In this document: one piece after another, positions 57,733 to 64,000 of the stretch
How positions within the stretch are numbered: position 1 is the stretch's first letter
Layout of the letters: each line of letters opens with the position of its first letter
Origin: Psychroflexus salis
Lineage (GTDB): Bacteria; Bacteroidota; Bacteroidia; Flavobacteriales; Flavobacteriaceae
Assembly: GCF_014640175.1 (NCBI RefSeq)
Contig: NZ_BMGL01000014.1
Coordinates: 22,073 to 86,072, forward strand
Direction: 5' to 3'
Length of the DNA: 64,000 nucleotides
Program-made: the position numbers and the translations under genes
Notes under the pieces: model-generated
Database searches by the model: none
Told to the model about the DNA's origin: nothing
What the model saw: only the letters and a program-made list of their open reading frames with translations

Positions 57733-58427
57733 AAAAATTCATCAAAATAATTTCAATATGCTTCATTAGCAACATTATCATTTTATCTTGTAGTAATGAT
57801 GATGATGCTGTAGGAAACAATATAGAACCACCTTCAGCAGCAACGCTTATTTTTCCTGAAAACAATACGGTTTGCAATGAAGGCACAATTGTCTCCGAAA
57901 CAGAAACAGAAGTTTTATTTCAATGGCAAGTAGCAGCTAATACTAATTCTTATGTATTGAAAGTAAATAATTTAAATGAAGGTACGTCAAGAAATATAAG
58001 TACATTGGCAACTGAATTTGCATTACGTATACCAAGAGGAACACCTTTTTCTTGGTCTGTAACATCACTTGCTTCTAGTGGAAATATAAGTGCCGAAAGT
58101 GAAGTATGGAGTTTTTATAACGCAGGTATTCCGGTAGAGAATCATGCTCCATTTCCAGCAACAGCCGTTTATCCACAGTCAGGTTCAAGTGTAAATCAAG
58201 GCACAATTTCGTTGGAATGGCAAGCATCCGATGTAGATAATGATATATCATCCTATACCATACTTTTTGATACCGTAAATCCTCCTGCTTCAGAAGTTGG
58301 CACAGCGAGCAACACCACATTAGAAGTATCTGTATCCTCTGGATTGGTGTATTATTGGCGTATAATAACAACCGATGAAGCTGGAAATACATCCACTTCA
58401 CAAGTTTTTCAATTTACTGTAAATTAA
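57729..58427 (+). CDS. Lipoprotein with two fibronectin-III-like repeats, glucan locus
   Basis: The 232-residue lipoprotein has signal MKKFIKIISICFISNIIILSC. Two beta-sandwich repeats follow: about 40-125 (FPENNTVCNEGTIVSETETEVLFQWQVAANTNSYVLKVNNL) and about 140-232 (VYPQSGSSVNQGTISLEWQASDVDNDISSYTILFDT). Both have the P...G...FQWQ/LEWQ pattern of FN3/SusE-like folds. Its ATG overlaps the GH5 stop codon (ATGA), so it is translationally coupled. No catalytic residues are seen. It may be an accessory surface glycan-binding protein. Confidence 0.75.
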   Translation: MKKFIKIISICFISNIIILSCSNDDDAVGNNIEPPSAATLIFPENNTVCNEGTIVSETETEVLFQWQVAANTNSYVLKVNNLNEGTSRNISTLATEFALRIPRGTPFSWSVTSLASSGNISAESEVWSFYNAGIPVENHAPFPATAVYPQSGSSVNQGTISLEWQASDVDNDISSYTILFDTVNPPASEVGTASNTTLEVSVSSGLVYYWRIITTDEAGNTSTSQVFQFTVN

Positions 58428-58469
58428 AAAAATCAGATTAAATCAACCAAACCATTAAATCTCAAAATT

Positions 58470-59330
58470 ATGAGAAGAATATACTATTGCTTTACATTTT
58501 TAGCAATTAGCCTAATTTCATGTAAATCAGAAGATAAAAAAGATGCAACCAATACCCTTAACGAGTCAACTGTTTGGGAAGTAGATTTTTTAGATGAATT
58601 CGATACATTTAATCTACAAAATTGGCAAGATCAACGCATTTGGGTAAATAACGAAACCCATTGCTATGTCCCGAATGGAGAATTTGGCACAAGGGAAGTA
58701 AGCGATGGAACGTTAAAACTGAAAGTAGTTAAATTGGACACAGTCTATCCATGCGATAATCTGGATAAATTTGGAAAACAGCATCTGGACACCAAATATG
58801 TAGCTGGGCGAATAGCTTCAAAAAACAAAAAAGAATTTGTAAAAGGCAAATGGACAGCAAGGCTTAAACTTTCTAGCAGTGGCGAGCCTAGTATGTTTCC
58901 AGCTTGGTGGCTTTTAGGATCAAAAAACAACGAACCACCTGTTCAGGAAGAAGATGAAAATATATGCTGGCCCATAACAGGCTCAGGTGAAATTGACATT
59001 TTTGAACACCATGGTGACCATCACAAAGATCGTTTTACAACTGGTGCTATAAAAAGTTTAGGAGAATGTGACAAAGGAGATTGGTGGACATTGCGAAAAG
59101 ATTTCCCCGTCACTTTAACAGAATACCATGAATATTCAGTTGAATGGGAAAATAGCGACCTTGTATATCGGGTAGATGGAGAAGAAATTTACCGCAATCC
59201 TGGTCAAGGTGATGCGTATCCAGAACCCATGTTTGCCATTTTAAATTTTGCCAAAATCACCGATAATCCAATGGAAAGTAACAAATGGGTTATGGAAGTA
59301 GATTGGGTAAAACATGAATACCGAAAATAA
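58470..59330 (+). CDS. GH16 family beta-1,3-glucanase (laminarinase-type) lipoprotein
   Basis: The 286-residue lipoprotein has signal MRRIYYCFTFLAISLISC. The GH16 domain shows the catalytic ExDxxE as GEIDIFEHHG: nucleophile E174, D176 and acid/base E179. WQDQRIWVNNETHCYV, KWTARLKLSSSGEPSMFPAWWLLG and YHEYSVEWENSDLVYRVDGEEIYR are also typical of the family. The extended loops are consistent with laminarinase-like GH16. It would cleave beta-1,3-glucan at the cell surface or in the periplasm. Confidence 0.92.
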   Translation: MRRIYYCFTFLAISLISCKSEDKKDATNTLNESTVWEVDFLDEFDTFNLQNWQDQRIWVNNETHCYVPNGEFGTREVSDGTLKLKVVKLDTVYPCDNLDKFGKQHLDTKYVAGRIASKNKKEFVKGKWTARLKLSSSGEPSMFPAWWLLGSKNNEPPVQEEDENICWPITGSGEIDIFEHHGDHHKDRFTTGAIKSLGECDKGDWWTLRKDFPVTLTEYHEYSVEWENSDLVYRVDGEEIYRNPGQGDAYPEPMFAILNFAKITDNPMESNKWVMEVDWVKHEYRK

Positions 59331-59556
59331 ACAGAATAGCACCTAAAAGCTCATTTTTTCAAGGCTAAATTAAAATTTTAGAGGAAAATATTTTGAGCAT
59401 ATGCAATTTTAAAATAGCATAATCGGCGTCTATAAATATTGATGTTTAGAACATTTTACACTATTTCATCTATATATAAACATAAAACATGAAATACATT
59501 TTACCATTTATTAGCGATTATAATTTTACTATACCCAAATTTAAATACTTCCATTT

Positions 59557-61047
59557 ATGAACATTCTACAACGCAGAAACTTCATGCTAGTTGCACTTTT
59601 AGTTTTTCTACTTTCATGTAAAAAATCAAAAGTTAACGAAACAGAATCAACTGATATTAATCCAGTTGAAACTACTGAAAATGATAGAGACAAAACGCTA
59701 GTAGTATATACTACCGCTATGGATACAGACTTAAGGTTAACTAAAACAGCAGAGCAAAGCTTTGTGGATAAGGTGCAAGCCTTAGAAACAGATGTTGCAG
59801 TTTTCGTTAATCCAGAAAAAACCTTTCAAGAATTTTTAGGCATTGGTGGTGCAATTACCGATGCTTCTTCTGAAGTGTTTGTAACCTTAGATGAAGCTAC
59901 ACAAAATCAATTACTTCAATCCTTATACGGAAAAGATGGAATAGGATATAACATCATACGAACCAGTATACATAGTAGCGATTTTGGTTTAGGAAGCCAT
60001 ACGTATATTGAAGAAGGAGATGCCGATTTGAAAACCTTTTCAATTGAAAAAGATAAAGAAAAACGAATTCCATTTATCAAACAAGCTATGGATTTAATTG
60101 GTGAAGATTTAGTGTTTTACGCCAGTCCTTGGAGTCCGCCGGCTTTTATGAAAACAAATAATAATATGCTTCAAGGAGGAAAGTTACTTCCTGAATATCG
60201 TCAGGCTTGGGCAAATTATTATGTCAAATTTATCAACGCCTACGAAGCCGAAGGAATTCCTGTTTGGGGATTGACCATTCAAAATGAACCCATGGCTGTA
60301 CAACGATGGGAGTCATGTATTTATACTTCTGAAGAAGAACGTGATTTTTTGAAAAATTATTTAGGACCAACACTTGAAAGAGCAGGTATGGGCGATAAAA
60401 ACATAGTGGTATGGGATCATAACAGAGATTTGATGTCAGATAGAGCCAACACCATTTTTGAAGACCCTGATGCTTCAAAATATGCATGGGGAATCGGTTT
60501 TCACTGGTATGAAACCTGGACGGGTGGCCTACCTAAATACGACAATTTAAAAAACATCAACGAATCTTTTCCTTCCAAAAACATGTTGTTTACCGAGGGT
60601 TGCCAGGAAGGCTTTGACATAGAAAAAATGTTTTATTGGCCAAATGCAGAGCGCTATGGTAATTCTATAATAAACGACTTTAATAGCGGGGTGGTGGGCT
60701 GGACAGATTGGAACATTTTACTCGATGAACGCGGAGGACCGAATCATGTTGAAAATTTTTGCTTTGCTCCTATTCATGCTGATACAAAAAAAGGGCAATT
60801 GATATACACACCAACCTATTACTACATCGGTCATTTTTCTAAATTTATACAACCTGGCGCGTTGCGAGTTAGTACAACAACGAGTAGAAGTACAATCGAA
60901 AGTACGAGCTTTAAAAATAAAAATGGAAATATGGTTACCGTTGTAATGAATCCTACTAATAAAAAAGTGGTCTATAAATTAGTTGTTGGACAAATTGAAA
61001 CGCAACTACAAATCCAGCCGAGAGCAATGCAAACCATAGTTTATTAA
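59557..61047 (+). CDS. GH30 family glucan hydrolase lipoprotein
   Basis: The 496-residue lipoprotein starts MNILQRRNFMLVALLVFLLSC. The GH30 catalytic barrel has the acid/base E244 in GLTIQNEPMAVQRWESC and the nucleophile E347 in MLFTEGCQEG. FQEFLGIGGAITDASSEVF and SPWSPPAFMKTNNNMLQGGKL are classic family segments. A C-terminal beta-domain ends TVVMNPTNKK... QIQPRAMQTIVY. In laminarin loci GH30 enzymes remove beta-1,6 side branches. A start at the later ATG 59584 would still leave a lipoprotein signal. A 226-base gap precedes it, with nothing recognised. Confidence 0.92.
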   Translation: MNILQRRNFMLVALLVFLLSCKKSKVNETESTDINPVETTENDRDKTLVVYTTAMDTDLRLTKTAEQSFVDKVQALETDVAVFVNPEKTFQEFLGIGGAITDASSEVFVTLDEATQNQLLQSLYGKDGIGYNIIRTSIHSSDFGLGSHTYIEEGDADLKTFSIEKDKEKRIPFIKQAMDLIGEDLVFYASPWSPPAFMKTNNNMLQGGKLLPEYRQAWANYYVKFINAYEAEGIPVWGLTIQNEPMAVQRWESCIYTSEEERDFLKNYLGPTLERAGMGDKNIVVWDHNRDLMSDRANTIFEDPDASKYAWGIGFHWYETWTGGLPKYDNLKNINESFPSKNMLFTEGCQEGFDIEKMFYWPNAERYGNSIINDFNSGVVGWTDWNILLDERGGPNHVENFCFAPIHADTKKGQLIYTPTYYYIGHFSKFIQPGALRVSTTTSRSTIESTSFKNKNGNMVTVVMNPTNKKVVYKLVVGQIETQLQIQPRAMQTIVY

Positions 61048-61073
61048 ATTAGAAATATAATAAGTTATTAAAA

Positions 61074-62588
61074 ATGAAAAAATCATATACTGTTTACATC
61101 AGTTTTATAGTTGCTTTAGGTGGCTTTTTATTGGGCTTTGATAGTGCGGTAATTTCTGGAGCTGTGGGCGGCATAAATGATTATTTTGAGATGACCGACT
61201 GGGAGCTTGGTTTTTCTGTAGGCTGTGTAATTTTTGGCGCAATGGCAGGTAATATATCGGCAGGGCCACTAAGTGATCGCTTTGGAAGAAAAAAAATGCT
61301 CATTGCTACTGCCGTTCTCTTTACCATTTCGGCTTTATGGTCTGCTTTAGCTACAGCATATATTCCATTTATTTTGGCAAGAATTATCGGAGGAATTGGG
61401 ATAGGCGGAGCAATCTTAATTGCTCCTATCTATATTGCCGAAATAGCACCTCCTAAATTAAGAGGTAGTTTAGTGTCCTTAAATCAATTGAATATTGTTT
61501 TAGGTATTTCGGTCGCCTATTTTTCTAATTATTTTTTAAAAGATATAGCAGGCGAGAGTTGGCGTTGGATGCTTGGTGTGGAAACCATTCCTGCATTTAT
61601 TTATTTTTTAGCTCTTTTTTCGATTCCAAGAAGCCCACGATGGATTATTCAAAAATTGAATTTGGTATCCGTTGCAGAACAAACGCTGATTAAAATTGGA
61701 GGTCCAGATTATGCCGTTACGACCATTGATAGCATTTTAAAAGGCATAGCCAAAAAAGAACCTAATGCAAAGTTGTCTGATTTGTTTACTAAACGTCTTC
61801 GAAACATCATGATTATTGCTTTTGGAATTGCTTTTTTTCAACAAATCACAGGAATTAATGCCATTTTTTATTATGCTCCAACCATTTTTGAACAAGCAGG
61901 TGGTGGTACAGATGCTTCTTTTTTACAAGCGATTGTCGTTGGATTAACCAATTTGGTATTTACTATTGTAGCCATTCGACTTATTGATCGTATGGGTAGA
62001 AAACCTTTGCTGATTATAGGTACAGCAGCTATGAGTATTGCTCTTTTTATGGTTACTTTAGCTTTTAACAATGCGACCTATGAATTAAGCTCTGCAAACT
62101 TGCAGAAATTAGACAACGAAAAAATGAAGACTTCTTTAGTCTCTCTAGAGGGCATGACCTTCACTTCTCAAACGCTGTTGTTTGACGAATTGACGCCTAT
62201 ATTAAATGAAGATCAATTGCTTGATTTTAAACGAAACGAGGTGAAAAAATTCATTGCCATCAATGCAACTCTCGTACTCATCGCAATACTTTTATATGTT
62301 GCTGCTTTTGCTATTTCGTTGGGTCCTGTAATGTGGACGTTATTGTCAGAAATATTTCCAAGTAATGTAAAAGGGGTTGCCATTTCTGTGGTTGGATTTT
62401 TTAATTCATTAGTGAGTTATTCGGTTACTCAGTTTTTTCCTTGGGAGCTTACCAATATAGGACCTACATTAACTTTTGGCATTTATGCTGGTATGGGAAT
62501 GTTGTCATTATGGTTTGTAATCAAATATATTGTCGAAACCAAAGGGAAATCCTTGGAAGAAGTAGAGGAATTATTGATTACAAATTAA
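61074..62588 (+). CDS. MFS sugar porter (glucose/xylose type)
   Basis: The 504-residue protein has 12 transmembrane segments. Sugar-porter signatures are GFDSAVISGAVGGI (TM1), GPLSDRFGRKKM (loop 2-3), PRSPRW, FFQQITGINAIFYYAPTIF (TM7 with QQxxGxN), and DRMGRKPLL. A soluble insert of about 60 residues (about 340-400) lies between helices 9 and 10, as in several Bacteroidota porters. It most likely moves glucose released from the glucan across the inner membrane. It is the last gene of the locus, 26 bases after GH30. Confidence 0.93.
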   Translation: MKKSYTVYISFIVALGGFLLGFDSAVISGAVGGINDYFEMTDWELGFSVGCVIFGAMAGNISAGPLSDRFGRKKMLIATAVLFTISALWSALATAYIPFILARIIGGIGIGGAILIAPIYIAEIAPPKLRGSLVSLNQLNIVLGISVAYFSNYFLKDIAGESWRWMLGVETIPAFIYFLALFSIPRSPRWIIQKLNLVSVAEQTLIKIGGPDYAVTTIDSILKGIAKKEPNAKLSDLFTKRLRNIMIIAFGIAFFQQITGINAIFYYAPTIFEQAGGGTDASFLQAIVVGLTNLVFTIVAIRLIDRMGRKPLLIIGTAAMSIALFMVTLAFNNATYELSSANLQKLDNEKMKTSLVSLEGMTFTSQTLLFDELTPILNEDQLLDFKRNEVKKFIAINATLVLIAILLYVAAFAISLGPVMWTLLSEIFPSNVKGVAISVVGFFNSLVSYSVTQFFPWELTNIGPTLTFGIYAGMGMLSLWFVIKYIVETKGKSLEEVEELLITN

Positions 62589-62606
62589 TTTAATGCTTAA
62601 GTGTTC

Positions 62607-62628
62607 AATTTTTTATGTTTGGGAATAT
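62607..62628 (+). repeat. 22-bp direct repeat, right copy
   Basis: The copy is identical to 41972-41993, which is part of the tRNA-Arg terminator. Here the 5' arm of that hairpin is missing. It lies 19 bases past the last gene of the glucan locus. Confidence 0.85.
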
Positions 62629-62722
62629 TTTTTTAATCCCTATTTTTCAAAATCACATATTGAACAACATAACTTGCTTAATATCATTTACTAAGTTAGA
62701 AGTATCGGTGTTTTGGGTCACT

Positions 62723-62751
62723 AAAAGTCTCACCTCTGTGAGACTTTTTTG
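62723..62751 (+). terminator. Rho-independent terminator
   Basis: AAAAGTCTCAC (62723-62733) pairs with GTGAGACTTTT (from 62738) around a short CTCT loop, followed by T residues. Confidence 0.85.
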
Positions 62752-62760
62752 TTTTATATA

Positions 62761-62890
62761 ATGAACTGTTATAAATATTATATTCAAAAATAGTAAACAA
62801 ATATCATGTTGGATAGAGCATCCCGACCAAAAGTCGGGACGGTCAAAGGTTCAAATTTCCGATACTCAGAACAGGCGCTGTCGCGATCAC
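62761..62890 (+). pseudogene. Internally deleted GIY-YIG element with tRNA-like tail
   Basis: The first 52 bases closely match the start of the intact GIY-YIG gene at 62929. They then jump straight to a tail (GGATAGAGCATCCCGAC ... GATCAC) corresponding to the tail after that gene. Stop codons break the frame. The tail holds hairpin TCCCGAC-CAAAA-GTCGGGA (about 62821-62839) and a T-arm-like GGTTCAAATTTCC, so it resembles a decayed tRNA. Confidence 0.65.
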
Positions 62891-62925
62891 AAAAAAAAGT
62901 CTTAGCTTTACTAAGGATTTCTTAG

Positions 62926-63177
<252 letters not shown>

Positions 63178-63369
63178 CGCAGATTCGAATTTTTGATACT
63201 CTAAACAGACGATATCAAAATAACCTGATAATCAAATAGTTACAGTAATGAAGCTCTTTTTTTATTTATGTTTGTAACACATTTGTGACACAAATTGTGT
63301 TTTTTAAAACTACCAAAAAGTTAGAGTTTTAGATTTTTACTTGTTCTATTTTTATTAAAAATAAAATCA

Positions 63370-64000
63370 CTAGGCTGCCATACCTTCAATAAAAGTATTG
63401 ATGAAGTTGTTGATTTTGTCTATTATTCTAGGAATGCTTTTTTTACGAACTAAAATAGATTGTTTTTCTTTCATGGCTTTGCGGACTTTTTCACGTAATG
63501 CTGGAACTTCATCAGCAAATAGTTTTTCTTCTATTATTTTTTCTACCTTAGTTTGTTTGAGATTTTCTTCTTCACATAACTGAAAAAAAGCTTTTCGCTG
63601 TTCTTTACTCCAATACGCATCAAAAGCATCTTGAACACTAGCCACTTTATTGCCTACTAGTTGTTCGTCAATGAATTTTTCTATGAGTTCTTTTTTGCTT
63701 CGCAAGTCGATATCACCCGATAACAAATCTGAAACTTGTTGTCGTTTCTTTTGTTGCTCTTCAGTATCATCATTATCATTGATTTGATCTAAAAGATTTA
63801 AAATGTAAGCTACATTTACTTCATCTTTATGCATTAACTCAATTTCGAAGTCAATATCATTTAAAATGGATGCTTTTTCAACTTCAGATTGTTCTTTGGT
63901 TTTTTCGTATAAATCAAGGTATTTACTCTTGTAATCTTCAAAAGTTTGCTCATCCATTTCCAAATCTTCAAAATCGAAATCTGAAAATGTACTTAAGGCA
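63370..64000 (-). CDS. hsdR: Type I restriction endonuclease subunit R, C-terminal end (partial)
   Basis: The frame is open to the right edge of the window. It begins ALSTFSDFDFEDLEMDEQTFEDYKSKYLDLYEK and ends with the helical C-terminal domain (AYWSKEQRKAFFQLCEEENLKQTKVEKIIEEKLFADEVPALREKVRKAM, INNFINTFIEGMAA). This matches the C-terminal domain that joins HsdR to the methylase core of EcoR124-like type I systems. The nuclease and helicase domains, and HsdM/HsdS, would lie beyond the window. It supports an accessory character for this end. Confidence 0.82.
   Translation of the reverse strand, partial: ALSTFSDFDFEDLEMDEQTFEDYKSKYLDLYEKTKEQSEVEKASILNDIDFEIELMHKDEVNVAYILNLLDQINDNDDTEEQQKKRQQVSDLLSGDIDLRSKKELIEKFIDEQLVGNKVASVQDAFDAYWSKEQRKAFFQLCEEENLKQTKVEKIIEEKLFADEVPALREKVRKAMKEKQSILVRKKSIPRIIDKINNFINTFIEGMAA

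Noticed and set aside
59489..59560. Possible 23-residue leader peptide whose stop overlaps the GH30 ATG
   Set aside because: ATGA overlap is suggestive, but such short frames are common in A/T-rich gaps and no codon pattern supports a regulatory leader.

Overview
The window comes from a low-GC member of the Bacteroidota, almost certainly a Flavobacteriaceae and probably marine. The evidence is SusC/SusD proteins, T9SS type A C-terminal sorting domains, TAnnTTTG-type -7 promoter boxes, A/T-rich leaders in place of Shine-Dalgarno sites, a DUF3467 gene after rpoC, and a laminarin-type polysaccharide utilisation locus. Nothing in the sequence fixes the genus.

Region 1 (1-16900) is core information processing. 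It holds the 3' end of hppA, a Xer recombinase, tRNA-Thr/Tyr/Gly/Thr, tuf, tRNA-Trp, secE, nusG, rplK-rplA-rplJ-rplL, rpoB, rpoC, a DUF3467 gene, then grpE-dnaJ. The chaperone pair follows a strong terminator and a 13-bp inverted repeat. RpoB has Asn where the rifampicin-pocket His (E. coli H526) normally sits.

Region 2 (17000-41800) is mixed chromosomal content: two exported amidohydrolase-like proteins with partly dead active sites, a lipoprotein amidase broken by one in-frame TAA, a DUF3810 zinc-protease-like membrane protein with a 41-bp tandem duplication at its 3' end, and two toxin-antitoxin pairs (RES/Xre and MazEF-like), each with a palindrome at the antitoxin start. It also carries an M23 peptidase, two adjacent deiminase-fold enzymes (the second CtlX-like), an ABC exporter, mnmA, a nitronate monooxygenase-like protein, an M1-like scaffold lacking HExxH fused to a probable outer-membrane barrel, a secreted nuclease/phosphatase-fold protein, a LOG protein, uvrA and a YqeY-like protein.

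Region 3 (41880-62630) begins at a tRNA-Arg(TCG) gene with its terminator. A 22-bp segment of that terminator recurs as a direct repeat at 62607, just past the last gene of the locus. Between the repeats lie an HD hydrolase, gene remnants and a complete beta-glucan (laminarin-like) locus. The locus has a Reg_prop/Y_Y_Y/LuxR sensor-regulator on the minus strand and, divergently, a T9SS-sorted binding protein, SusC, SusD, a PKD surface glycan-binding lipoprotein, a multidomain GH5-type enzyme, a small lipoprotein, GH16, GH30 and an MFS sugar porter. Together these would bind glucan at the surface, cut beta-1,3 and beta-1,6 linkages, import oligosaccharides through SusCD and take glucose across the inner membrane. 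I suggest the locus may be a tRNA-Arg-associated island; this is inference.

Region 4 (62630-64000) holds two copies, one internally deleted, of a GIY-YIG mini-element with a tRNA-like tail, and the C-terminal end of a type I restriction HsdR subunit running off the window. This is typical accessory content.
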